A stretch of DNA of 64,000 nt from Solibacteraceae bacterium. Lineage in GTDB: Bacteria > Acidobacteriota > Terriglobia > Bryobacterales > Bryobacteraceae. Where the stretch lies: the NCBI GenBank assembly GCA_021324015.1, contig JAJPJX010000146.1, positions 1 through 64,000 of the forward strand. Reading direction: 5' to 3'. Within the stretch, counting starts at the first letter, position 1, and the number at the start of each line of letters is the position of its first letter. The translations under genes were made by a program, and so were the position numbers. A model generated the notes under the pieces. That model was given only the letters and a program-made list of their open reading frames with translations. It did not search any database and was not told the DNA's origin. Of the stretch, positions 16,791 to 24,725 are shown one piece after another.

Positions 16791-19700
16791 TAGCTGAGCT
16801 TCAGGGCGAACTGAAGCAGCCGCGGCGAGGCCGCCGAAAGAATCTGGCCGAAGTTCGGCGAGTTCAGATCCGCGACCGGAAGTCCGAAATTGGCGTGGTT
16901 CGGCGTGTTGAAGGACTCGGCGCGGAACTGCAGCCGCACGCTTTCCGTCAGCCGGAAATTGCGCGTCAGGGAAGCATCCAGATCGGTGAACGCCGGGCCG
17001 CGGGCAATGTTGCGGCCGGCGTTGCCGAACTGGCCGGCCTGCGTCACCGGGTTGAGCCGCTGGAATGCCGCGGGACTGATCCATTGCTGGACCGAGTGTG
17101 GGCCGGCGTTCGGATCGCCTACCAGGTTCGGCCGGCTGGCCGGATAGCCGGAAATCGGCGGGCTGTTGGCCTGGAGGGAAACGTTGGTCGAATCGTAGAC
17201 CGTGAACGGCGTGGGCGAATTGTGGCTGGCAATCACATTGATCTGCCAGCCGCCGAAGATCCTGCGGACTGCCGCGGGCGCGGCCTTCGGCACGCGCGGC
17301 TCCCAGGATCCGCTGGCCACCAGCCGGTGTCTCGCGTCGAACAGCGACGGGCCATGCTCGGCGGCCAGGTCGAAGGGGTTTTGCGCCAGGTCGTTGGCGC
17401 CCGCCAGCGGCTGCGAGGAAGCGCCGGCGAGGTTCATCGACGAGAGATAGTCAAGCGATTTCGAAAACCAGTAGGAAACGTTGAATCCCAGCCCGGCCGC
17501 GTAGCGCCGGGACAGGCTCACCTGGCCGGCCTCATACGTCGAGTTGGTGATGTTGGCAAGCTCCGCGATCGTGGAGAAGGTGCAGGGCCCTCCCTTCGGC
17601 GGACACCCCGCGTAGATGCGCCGTTGATCGGCATTCTGGGCGGTGGCGCCGGGTCCGTAGACTGCCGGGTTGGCCTCGATGTTGCGCGGCAGGTGCGTGC
17701 CCTTCGATCCGGCGTAGCGCGCCTCGATCAGGTACTGTCTGAAGAGCGAGTGCTGGATGCCGAAATTCCAGTTCTGAACGTAAGGCGCGCGGGCCCTGGG
17801 GTCGATGCCGAACACCGTGGAGGGCGAGACAAACGTATTCGGCGCGGGAACTGTGTGTCCGAGATACGGGCTTGCGAAGTTGAGCCCCGCGCCGCTGAAC
17901 TGGTTGAACTGGGCCGCCGGCAACGCGCTGATGGGCACCTGAGAAGCCGTGCCCGGGCCGTTCTGAAACTGGTCGTAGAAAACGCCGTAGGCCGAGCGGA
18001 TAGCCCATGCGCCATCGCCCCGGGGATCCCACGCAAACCCGATGCGGGGCATGAAGGCGTTGTCCCCCGGCGCGATGCCCTTCGCAATCCCCGGATCCCC
18101 CGGAAACAGCAGGCCGGTGGGCGCATTCGGATACACCTTGGATGGCTCGCCCGGTACGAACGCGTTCAGCCGGTCTTGGATCTCAGTGATGGGATTGACC
18201 CGCTCGAAGCGGAGTCCGTAGTTCAAGGTGATGCGCGGACTGATGCGCCACTCGTCCTGGGCGTAGCCGCCCAGGCCCCAATTCCTCAGGCCGCGGTGGA
18301 AGTCGCCCAGGCCCTGGTAAAAGGTGACCGGAGCCCCCAGCAGCAGGTTGGCGATGGCGTCGTTTGTCGGAAACGTGGAAGCGAAGACGAAGAAGGAGTT
18401 GGGTGCGATCCCCTGGTACATGCTCACCGGCGTGCGCACGTACTCGGCGCCAAACTTGGCGGCGTGCGCGCCGTGGATCCACGACAGGCCGTCCTGCGCC
18501 TCATAGGTGTTCTGCGAAGAATCGCGCGGTCCCGTGATCGCGCCCCCGATCGGCGAGTAACCCACGATGTTGAAGAACGGCGGACCCTGGCCGGCGGCTA
18601 CGGCTGCCGGAAGGGTGAATCCCAGTGCGGCCGGCGGAGTCTGATTCAGGCGCAGGTCGAAATTGAAAAGATAATGCAGAAACGATCCGCGCAGAGAATT
18701 GGTGAGAGACGGCGAGAACACGTGCGTGTCGGACAGTTCGGCTGAGTCCGTCTTCAGGTCGTCGCGCGTCGGGAAGCCCGGCACAGGCGTGCCGCGCACG
18801 GAAACCGGGTTGAAGTCATAGCCGCCGGACCAGGAAAAGCGCGCAAACACCCGGTCCTTCGAGGAGGCGTTGAAGTCCAGCCGGCCGCCTGCCTGGTCGT
18901 AGTTGTTTGCGCCGACCACCGTGGTTCGGTAAAGGTTTGGCGACACGTTGCCCAAGGGGTAGAGCCCGAGGACCTGCCAGGCCACCGGGTTGATGGCCGG
19001 AGCCGGGATGCGGTTGTTCGGGAATGCGGCGCCGCCCGCGGCCAAGTTGAGCAGCGGACCGGTGAGGCCGGAAAAATCCCCCGCGCGCTGCTGCGCGCTC
19101 GGCACCGTCGCCGAGGTCGTCAATCCCTGGCGGTTGCGAAAACCTTCGTAATACGCGAAGAAGAAGAGCCGGTCGCGCCGGATCGGTCCGCCGGCCGTGC
19201 CGCCGAACTGATTCTGCTTCAACGGCTCCACCGCGCTGGAGAAGAAATTCCGGGTGTCCAGCTTGTCGTTGCGAACGAAGGCGTACAGACCCCCGTGGAA
19301 TTCGTTGCCGCCCGAGCGTGTCACCACCGTAGTGGTGGCGCCCGCCGTGCCGCCGTACTCGGGAGGCGCCGTCTGCGTCAGAATGCGGAACTCTTCGATG
19401 GCATCCACGGGGATCTTGAGCGCATACCCCGCGTCCATCCGGTTCACGTTTTGCGCGCCGTCGATCATGTACATGTTCTGCTCGGGCCGGGCGCCGTTGA
19501 CGGCGTATGTTTGTCCCTGGCGCAGCGGGCCGCCGGCCTGGATCAGTCCGCCGGTCAACGCGGCGGCGCCGGTTTGCAGCAGTCCGAGTTGCGTGAAGTT
19601 GCGGCCGTTGAGCGGCAGGTCGGTGATCTCCCGCCCCGTGACTACGCCGCCCAGCGTGTTCGTGGAAGTGTCCACCAGCGGGGCTGCTCCGCTCACCGTC

Positions 19701-20050
19701 ACTTCGGATTGGATCGAGGCGACTTCCAGGCGCAGTTCCACCCGCGCCGTCTGGCTGACCTCGACCCGAATGGGCCCCTGCCGCAGGCTGGCGAAGTTGG
19801 GCATCTCCACTGTCAGGTTGTACTGCCCAACCGGCAGCAGCGGGATCCGAAAGAATCCGTTCGCGCCCGTGAGGGTAGTTTTGGAAAAGCCGGTGTCCAG
19901 GTTTCTAGCCGTCACGTGAGCCGCTGCCAGGCGGCTCTCCGATTGATCGGTGACCAGTCCTTCAATGGCGCCGTCGGGGTCCTGGCCCCGCGTCAGCGGA
20001 GAGACGGCCAGACACACAAAGAGCGGCACGATCGCGCAGCGTCGATTCAT
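16787..20050 (-). CDS. TonB-dependent receptor, Oar-like, with carboxypeptidase-regulatory domain
   Basis: A 1087-residue outer-membrane protein. The signal peptide is MNRRCAIVPLFVCLAVSPL; the ATG at 20050 was chosen because it opens this peptide directly. A carboxypeptidase-regulatory sandwich follows (about 30-110, GLVTDQSESRLAAAHVTA), then a plug with the Acidobacteria-typical LPLNGRNFTQLGLLQTG and MYMIDGAQNVNRMDAG, then a barrel ending ALKLSY. It shares this design with the receptor at 3767-6796 but has no sigma/anti-sigma pair beside it. It converges on the isomerase/dehydrogenase/nitrilase genes, which hints at uptake of the compound they degrade; that link is inferred. Confidence 0.9.
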   Translation of the reverse strand: MNRRCAIVPLFVCLAVSPLTRGQDPDGAIEGLVTDQSESRLAAAHVTARNLDTGFSKTTLTGANGFFRIPLLPVGQYNLTVEMPNFASLRQGPIRVEVSQTARVELRLEVASIQSEVTVSGAAPLVDTSTNTLGGVVTGREITDLPLNGRNFTQLGLLQTGAAALTGGLIQAGGPLRQGQTYAVNGARPEQNMYMIDGAQNVNRMDAGYALKIPVDAIEEFRILTQTAPPEYGGTAGATTTVVTRSGGNEFHGGLYAFVRNDKLDTRNFFSSAVEPLKQNQFGGTAGGPIRRDRLFFFAYYEGFRNRQGLTTSATVPSAQQRAGDFSGLTGPLLNLAAGGAAFPNNRIPAPAINPVAWQVLGLYPLGNVSPNLYRTTVVGANNYDQAGGRLDFNASSKDRVFARFSWSGGYDFNPVSVRGTPVPGFPTRDDLKTDSAELSDTHVFSPSLTNSLRGSFLHYLFNFDLRLNQTPPAALGFTLPAAVAAGQGPPFFNIVGYSPIGGAITGPRDSSQNTYEAQDGLSWIHGAHAAKFGAEYVRTPVSMYQGIAPNSFFVFASTFPTNDAIANLLLGAPVTFYQGLGDFHRGLRNWGLGGYAQDEWRISPRITLNYGLRFERVNPITEIQDRLNAFVPGEPSKVYPNAPTGLLFPGDPGIAKGIAPGDNAFMPRIGFAWDPRGDGAWAIRSAYGVFYDQFQNGPGTASQVPISALPAAQFNQFSGAGLNFASPYLGHTVPAPNTFVSPSTVFGIDPRARAPYVQNWNFGIQHSLFRQYLIEARYAGSKGTHLPRNIEANPAVYGPGATAQNADQRRIYAGCPPKGGPCTFSTIAELANITNSTYEAGQVSLSRRYAAGLGFNVSYWFSKSLDYLSSMNLAGASSQPLAGANDLAQNPFDLAAEHGPSLFDARHRLVASGSWEPRVPKAAPAAVRRIFGGWQINVIASHNSPTPFTVYDSTNVSLQANSPPISGYPASRPNLVGDPNAGPHSVQQWISPAAFQRLNPVTQAGQFGNAGRNIARGPAFTDLDASLTRNFRLTESVRLQFRAESFNTPNHANFGLPVADLNSPNFGQILSAASPRLLQFALKLSY

Positions 20051-20174
20051 TTCGTTCCGAGCCTTTCGGTATTTCGTGAGCCGGGACTTACCTGGCGGCG
20101 CGGGCCGCGGGCGCACCCAAGCCCTCGCCGTTAGCTGCCATCATTCCCCTCCAGACGATCAGATAGCTTGGGCG

Positions 20175-20204
20175 ATTCTAGCCGAACGCGGAATCCGGCT
20201 TCAA
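20175..20204 (-). promoter_or_regulatory. Sigma-70-type promoter for the receptor gene
   Basis: On the minus strand TTGAAG (20204-20199) and TAGAAT (20180-20175) are separated by 18 bases and point at the receptor ATG at 20050, giving a leader of about 115 bases. The remaining 20205-20311 stretch holds only a 7-base inverted repeat, GTAGCAC (20245-20251) and GTGCTAC (20294-20300), just before the HicB start. Confidence 0.5.
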
Positions 20205-20311
20205 TAATCGAAATGCATTAGCGACCCGCGCGACGTGTTCCCTTGTAGCACAATGCAGCGAACTGCAAACATCTCCTGTAACTCGTCGTTGAAGTGCTAC
20301 GATCAATGCAG

Positions 20312-20572
20312 ATGGAACTGGCAATCCGCATCGAGGTGCAGCAATTGCCGGAAGGGGTTTATTTGGCTACCTCCGAAGAACTGCCGGGGCTTGTGGCTCA
20401 AGGGCGAACGATTGCCGAGACTTTGGAAATCGCACGCGATGTCGCGCGCCGGCTGATCGAGGCTCGCCGCGAGCGCGAGGGCGATCTCTCGTTGCCGGCC
20501 AGTCGGCCATCGTGCCGGTTGTGTCTCGATCGTCTCTACACCCGAAACCGCTCGTCGATCTCCACCTGGTAG
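20312..20572 (+). CDS. HicB-family antitoxin, orphan
   Basis: An 86-residue protein whose first 55 residues match HicB-like antitoxins: MELAIRIEVQQLPEG, then ATSEELPGLVAQGRTIAET, EIARDVARRLIEARR and DLSLP. HicB normally sits beside a HicA toxin, which it neutralises and represses; no HicA frame is visible. The natural C-terminus seems replaced, because the last 30 residues are antisense to the end of the convergent AhpD-like gene. ATG 20306 and GTG 20294 are alternative starts; 20312 was preferred because a TACGAT lies 8 bases upstream, matching other starts here. It may be a decaying remnant. Confidence 0.6.
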   Translation: MELAIRIEVQQLPEGVYLATSEELPGLVAQGRTIAETLEIARDVARRLIEARREREGDLSLPASRPSCRLCLDRLYTRNRSSISTW

Positions 20573-20931
20573 CCGCTGACCAGCCGGTTGGTCTCGTTAG
20601 CCATCCCCACCACGGCCATCAACTCCGCGAACATGGCGTCGCTCATGCCGGCCTTGCGCGCCGCGGCGGTGTGCGACGCGATGCAGTAGCCGCACTGGTT
20701 CGTGGCGCTCACCGCCAGGTAGATCATCTCCTTGGTCAGCGGGTCCAGCGCGCCCGGCGCCATGATCTGCTTGATGCTCTCCCAGGTGCGCCGGAGCGTC
20801 GCCGGGTCGTGCGCCAGCGCCTTCCAGAAGTTGTTGATCCAGTCTGTCTTTCGCGTGGCCATGATGTCGTCATAGACCGCCCGCACCTCTGGAGGGGCAT
20901 CCGCGTATTCCACCAAACCCAAAGTCGCCAT
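20536..20931 (-). CDS. Carboxymuconolactone decarboxylase / AhpD-like protein
   Basis: A 131-residue all-helical protein. The redox-active CxxC with following His is present in [19 protein letters not shown], the AhpD-type signature, after [15 protein letters not shown]. AhpD-like proteins reduce peroxiredoxin partners or act as small peroxidases; others in the family are true decarboxylases, so the role stays open. The ATG at 20931 was preferred to the one at 20940 because a TACAAT lies 7 bases upstream on the minus strand. The gene is divergent from mutM, and a role in handling oxidants would fit beside an oxidative-damage glycosylase, though this is inference. Confidence 0.8.
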   Translation of the reverse strand: MATLGLVEYADAPPEVRAVYDDIMATRKTDWINNFWKALAHDPATLRRTWESIKQIMAPGALDPLTKEMIYLAVSATNQCGYCIASHTAAARKAGMSDAMFAELMAVVGMANETNRLVSGYQVEIDERFRV

Positions 20932-20938
20932 GCTTCGC

Positions 20939-20954
20939 ATTGTATTGGCATAAT
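20939..20954. promoter_or_regulatory. Divergent -10 boxes between the AhpD-like gene and mutM
   Basis: TACAAT on the minus strand (20944-20939) is 7 bases before the AhpD-like ATG, and CATAAT on the plus strand (20949-20954) is 12 bases before the mutM ATG. Only 35 bases separate the two start codons, so promoter elements must overlap with both coding regions. Confidence 0.45.
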
Positions 20955-20966
20955 CGGGGATGCGCC

Positions 20967-21881
20967 ATGCCCGAACTGCCGGATGTGGTGGTCTACGTGG
21001 AAGCCCTCGCGGAGCGGATCCTCGGCCGCCGCCTGGAACGCGTGCGTCTGGCGAGTCCCTTCCTGCTGCGCAGCACGGAGCCGCCGCTCGCCTCGGCGCA
21101 CGGCCAAACCGTTCGCGAACTGCGCCGCCTCGGCAAGCGCATTGCCATGGGCCTGGAAAACGGCCACTGGCTGGTGCTCCACCTGATGATCGCCGGCCGC
21201 CTGCACTGGCGCGCGCCGGGAGCGCGCCTGGCTGGCCGGCAATCCCTGGCGGCCTTCGATTTTGCGGAAGGCTCGCTGGTGCTCACCGAGGCCGGTTCGC
21301 AGAAACGCGCCTCCCTGCACGTGGCGGCGGGCGAAGAGGGGCTCCGCGCGCTCGATCCCGGCGGCCTCGAAATGCTGGAAGCGGATCTCGCCGCCTTCTC
21401 CGCGGCGCTCACCTCCGCCAACCACACCCTCAAGCGGGCCCTGACCGATCCGCGCCTGTTCAGTGGCATCGGCAATGCCTATTCCGACGAGATCCTGCAC
21501 CGCGCGCGGCTTTCTCCCGTCGCCCTCACCCAGCGCCTCGATTCCGCGGAAATCCGGCGGCTCTACGAAGCCACGCGCGAGACTCTCCGCGAGTGGGTGG
21601 AAAAGCTGCGGGCCGAAGCGCGCGCCGGTTTCCCGGAAAAGGTGACGGCCTTCCGCGAAGGCATGGCGGTCCACGGGCGCTATGGGCAGCCCTGCCCCCG
21701 CTGCGGCGCCAAGGTGCGGCGCATCCGCTATGCCGCTAACGAGACCAACTACTGCCCGCGGTGCCAGACCGGCGGCCGGCTGCTGGCGGACCGCGCGCTC
21801 TCCCGCCTGCTGCGCGAAGACTGGCCCCGCACGCCCGAAGAACTCGACCTGCTCCTGCGTCCCGCGGGCAACTCGCGATAA
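20967..21881 (+). CDS. mutM: Formamidopyrimidine-DNA glycosylase family protein
   Basis: A 304-residue Fpg/Nei-type base-excision-repair enzyme. The catalytic N-terminus MPELPDV (Pro and Glu after Met removal), the conserved lysine near residue 57 (RRLGKRI), the helix-two-turn-helix motif [12 protein letters not shown], and a C-terminal zinc finger with C243, C246, C263 and C266 are all present. It removes oxidised bases such as 8-oxoguanine and nicks the strand. Small differences from classical MutM in the C-terminal tail leave Nei-like substrate preference possible. It is divergent from the AhpD-like gene and converges on the PQQ dehydrogenase gene. Confidence 0.88.
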   Translation: MPELPDVVVYVEALAERILGRRLERVRLASPFLLRSTEPPLASAHGQTVRELRRLGKRIAMGLENGHWLVLHLMIAGRLHWRAPGARLAGRQSLAAFDFAEGSLVLTEAGSQKRASLHVAAGEEGLRALDPGGLEMLEADLAAFSAALTSANHTLKRALTDPRLFSGIGNAYSDEILHRARLSPVALTQRLDSAEIRRLYEATRETLREWVEKLRAEARAGFPEKVTAFREGMAVHGRYGQPCPRCGAKVRRIRYAANETNYCPRCQTGGRLLADRALSRLLREDWPRTPEELDLLLRPAGNSR

Positions 21882-21888
21882 CCGCCCC

Positions 21889-23994
21889 TTACTTCTCCGG
21901 CAGCGCGAAAGCCACGTACGAGCCGCCGGAAGGCGCCCCGGATTTTCCGCCCCCCGCCGCGATCACCACGTACTGGCGCCCGTTCACCTCGTAAGTCGCC
22001 GGCGTGGCATTGCCCGCCGCCGGCAGCGTGTCCTCCCAGAGCAGTTTGCCGGTGGCCTTGTCGTAGGCGTGAAACTTGCGGTCGTGATTCGTCGCGCCGA
22101 TGAACAGCACGCCGCCCGCCGTCACCAGGGGCCCGCCGTAGTTCTCCGTGCCCGTGTTGCGCATCCCCCTGGCCGCCAATTCCGGAAATTCGCCGAACGG
22201 GATCTGCCAGGCGATCTCCCCCTTGTCCAAATTGATGGCGTTCAGCGTGCCCCAGGGCGGCTTCACCGCCGGATATCCGTCCGGATCCAGGAACTTGTTG
22301 TAGCCGTCGGTGGTGTAGGGCAGGTCCATGGGGGAAGGCGCGCCCGTCTCCATGGCCGCGGCCGTGTCTTCGCCCGAAACCAGGTACCGCGTAATCGCCC
22401 GGATGGCCGGCGCCGGCAATTGCGCAAAGCCCGGCATGCGCCCGTTGCCGCTGTGGATGATGGTCGAAATCTCTCCCGCGCTGTACTTATCCCCGATGTC
22501 CACCAGCGAGGGGAACTCCGGCGGCGTGCCGCGCAGGTCGGCGCGGTGGCAACTGGCGCAGTTCCGCAGATACAGGTTGCGCCCGCGGGGCTGCTGCGCC
22601 TTGGGTTTTTCCACCAGCCGCAGGATCCAGGCCATCTCGTTGGCGTTCACGTAGAGCAGACCCGTCGCCGGGTCGAAGGCCGCGCCGCCCCATTCGCCGC
22701 CGCCGTCGAAGCCCGGGAATACCACCGATCCCTCGAAGCTCGGCGGCACGAATTGGCCCGCGCTGCGCACTTTCCGAAGGCGCTCCAGCGCCGCCTGGTG
22801 CGCTTCCGGCGTGCGGTCCGTCAGAAGGTCCTCGGTGAGCGCCTGCCGCGAAAAGGGCGGCGGCTTCAGCGGAAACGGCTGCGTTTTGGCCAGCGACTCT
22901 CCCGGCGCTTCCGACGCCGGCACCTCGCGGTATTCGATGGGGAACAGCGGTCTGCCGCTCTCCCGGTCGAAGACGAACACCACGCCGGACTTGGTGATTT
23001 GCGCCACCGCGTCCACCAGCCGCCCGCCGCGCGCCACCGTCACCAGCGCCGGCGGGGCGGGAAAGTCGCGGTCCCACACGTCGTGCTTCACGCCCTGAAA
23101 ATGCCAGACGCGCTCGCCGGTCTCCGCTTTCAGCGCCAGCACGCAATTGGCGAACAGGTCGTCCCCTTTGCGATTGGCGCCGTAGAAGTCGAAGGCTGCC
23201 GACCCGGTGGAAGCAAACACCAGCCCGCGCCGCGCATCCAGGCTCATCCCCGGCCAGTTGTTCGCCCCGCCGCTGTATGTCCACGCGTCCTTCGGCCAGG
23301 TGTCGTAGCCGAACTCGCCGGGATGCGGAATGGTGTGAAAACTCCAGCGGATCTTGCCCGTGCGCACGTCGAAGGCGCGAATGTCGCCCGGCGCCGAAGG
23401 CAGCGTTTCGCTGACCAGGCTGCCCAGGATGAGCAGATCCTTGTAAATGATCCCCGGCGTGGTGGCAGTGATGAACTGCTCCTGCGGCGGCCGTCCCAGC
23501 CCCTCGCGCAGGTCGACGCGCCCCTGCCGGCCGAAACTCTCCACGGGCTTTCCGCTGCGCGCGTCCAGCGCGTACAGGAAATGACCCGACACGAAAAAGA
23601 TGCGCTCTTCACCGCCCGCGCCCCACCAGGTCAGGCCGCGGTTGCGCGCCTTGCCGATCACCTTCTTGCCCTGGTTCGGATCGAAGCTCCAGCGCAGCGT
23701 GCCGCGGGCCGCGTCGAGCGCGATCACCCGCAGCTTCGGCGTGGTCGCATACAACACTCCGTTCACCACGATCGGGTTGCACTGCATCTCCGACCCCGGG
23801 AACATATCGCCCGTGTCGAAGGTCCAGGTTACCCGCAGCCTGCGCACATTCGACCGGTTGATCTGGTCCAGCCGCGAGTAGTGGATGTTCTCTGCTCCTC
23901 CGCCATACACCTGCCAGGTGTCATAGCCCGCCTTGGGAACGCTCCGCGGCCCGTGGGCCAGCATGGCCAGCGCTAACGCCAGTTTCCATCCCAT
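21889..23994 (-). CDS. PQQ-dependent dehydrogenase with inserted cytochrome c domain
   Basis: A 701-residue exported quinoprotein. A signal peptide ([15 protein letters not shown]) precedes an eight-bladed propeller whose first blades begin at [18 protein letters not shown] mono-haem cytochrome c domain, C479-A-S-C482-H483, is inserted before the last blades ([21 protein letters not shown]). The relatives are PQQ glucose/quinate and alcohol dehydrogenases; the inserted cytochrome would pass electrons on to a periplasmic carrier. The substrate is not evident. GTG 24012 is an alternative start but overlaps the likely -10 box, whereas ATG 23994 has a GGGAG site. No PQQ synthesis genes lie in this window. 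Confidence 0.88.
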   Translation of the reverse strand: MGWKLALALAMLAHGPRSVPKAGYDTWQVYGGGAENIHYSRLDQINRSNVRRLRVTWTFDTGDMFPGSEMQCNPIVVNGVLYATTPKLRVIALDAARGTLRWSFDPNQGKKVIGKARNRGLTWWGAGGEERIFFVSGHFLYALDARSGKPVESFGRQGRVDLREGLGRPPQEQFITATTPGIIYKDLLILGSLVSETLPSAPGDIRAFDVRTGKIRWSFHTIPHPGEFGYDTWPKDAWTYSGGANNWPGMSLDARRGLVFASTGSAAFDFYGANRKGDDLFANCVLALKAETGERVWHFQGVKHDVWDRDFPAPPALVTVARGGRLVDAVAQITKSGVVFVFDRESGRPLFPIEYREVPASEAPGESLAKTQPFPLKPPPFSRQALTEDLLTDRTPEAHQAALERLRKVRSAGQFVPPSFEGSVVFPGFDGGGEWGGAAFDPATGLLYVNANEMAWILRLVEKPKAQQPRGRNLYLRNCASCHRADLRGTPPEFPSLVDIGDKYSAGEISTIIHSGNGRMPGFAQLPAPAIRAITRYLVSGEDTAAAMETGAPSPMDLPYTTDGYNKFLDPDGYPAVKPPWGTLNAINLDKGEIAWQIPFGEFPELAARGMRNTGTENYGGPLVTAGGVLFIGATNHDRKFHAYDKATGKLLWEDTLPAAGNATPATYEVNGRQYVVIAAGGGKSGAPSGGSYVAFALPEK

Positions 23995-24010
23995 GGTTTT
24001 TCGAACTCCC

Positions 24011-24018
24011 ACTATACT
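24011..24018. promoter_or_regulatory. Overlapping divergent -10 boxes
   Basis: ACTATACT reads as TATACT on the plus strand (24013-24018) and TATAGT on the minus strand (24016-24011). The two boxes face the secreted protein at 24039 and the PQQ dehydrogenase at 23994, respectively, so RNA polymerase could serve only one direction at a time. No clear -35 elements. Confidence 0.4.
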
Positions 24019-24038
24019 GTGAATGAGTCTGGCTTCGC

Positions 24039-24698
24039 GTGCTGCCGCCTCCCAAATTCCTGGCTCTGCTGCTCCTGCTGCTCCCCACGCCCGAGTACTT
24101 CACCGAGGATTTCTCGCGCGGCATGGACCGCTGGTGGTCTGAAGGGGGCGAGCGCGTATGGGTCGAGCACGGCCGTCTCCGCGTCGAGGCCGACCAGCCC
24201 GGCATCCCCGGCGGAGGGGTTGCCACGGTGTGGTGCAGGATCCCCCACCCGGCGGACTTCCAACTGGATCTGGATGCGCAGGTGCTCTCCTCCTCCATCG
24301 CCGCCAATAACATCAACCTCTTTTTCTGCTATACGGATCCCTCGGGCCAGCCTCTCGAATCCACGCGCGCGGCCCGCGCCAGCGCCTCTTACGATCTCTA
24401 TCACCGCCTGAACGGCTACATCATTACCTTCCTGAACGACAAGGGAACCGCGCGCACGCGCATCCGCCGCGATCCGGGATTCCATCTGCTGGCGGAGAGG
24501 TTCTCCGGCCAGTGCCTTGAGGGGCGGACTTACCACCTGCGCGTGCGCAAGCGCGGCGGCGAAATCCGCTTCCTCGTGGACGGCCGCGAGGTCCTGGCCG
24601 CCACCGACCCGCACCCTCTCGGCCAGGGGCTCCTGGGCCTGCGCACCTATCGCACGGACCTCTGGTGGGACAACATCCGCCTGCGGGAACTCGACTGA
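24039..24698 (+). CDS. Secreted beta-sandwich protein (DUF6250/DUF1961-like)
   Basis: A 219-residue protein with a short hydrophobic N-terminus ([10 protein letters not shown]) and a concanavalin-like beta-sandwich pattern: [35 protein letters not shown], and the closing [22 protein letters not shown]. This layout is seen in DUF1961/DUF6250 domains and related polysaccharide-lyase or sugar-binding folds, so an extracytoplasmic carbohydrate-binding or -cleaving role is plausible. GTG 24039 is the likely start; there is no good ribosome-binding site. It is followed 27 bases later by another exported protein. Confidence 0.65.
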   Translation: MLPPPKFLALLLLLLPTPEYFTEDFSRGMDRWWSEGGERVWVEHGRLRVEADQPGIPGGGVATVWCRIPHPADFQLDLDAQVLSSSIAANNINLFFCYTDPSGQPLESTRAARASASYDLYHRLNGYIITFLNDKGTARTRIRRDPGFHLLAERFSGQCLEGRTYHLRVRKRGGEIRFLVDGREVLAATDPHPLGQGLLGLRTYRTDLWWDNIRLRELD

Positions 24699-24718
24699 GC
24701 GCGCAGCCGTCCAATCTC

Positions 24719-24725
24719 TCAGCCC
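24719..24725 (+). other. No Shine-Dalgarno sequence at the start of the 732-residue gene
   Basis: The seven bases before ATG 24726 (TCAGCCC) and those further up hold no ribosome-binding site. The gene is presumably read from the transcript of the preceding secreted protein. Confidence 0.3.

Noticed and set aside
16592-18745. 717-residue plus-strand frame
   Set aside because: Antisense to the Oar-like receptor for almost all its length; Arg/Gly/Val-rich with no motif. GC-rich coding DNA often leaves such open antisense frames.
21682-23976. 764-residue plus-strand frame
   Set aside because: Runs from the end of mutM through the antisense of the PQQ dehydrogenase; Arg/His/Gly-rich with no motif.
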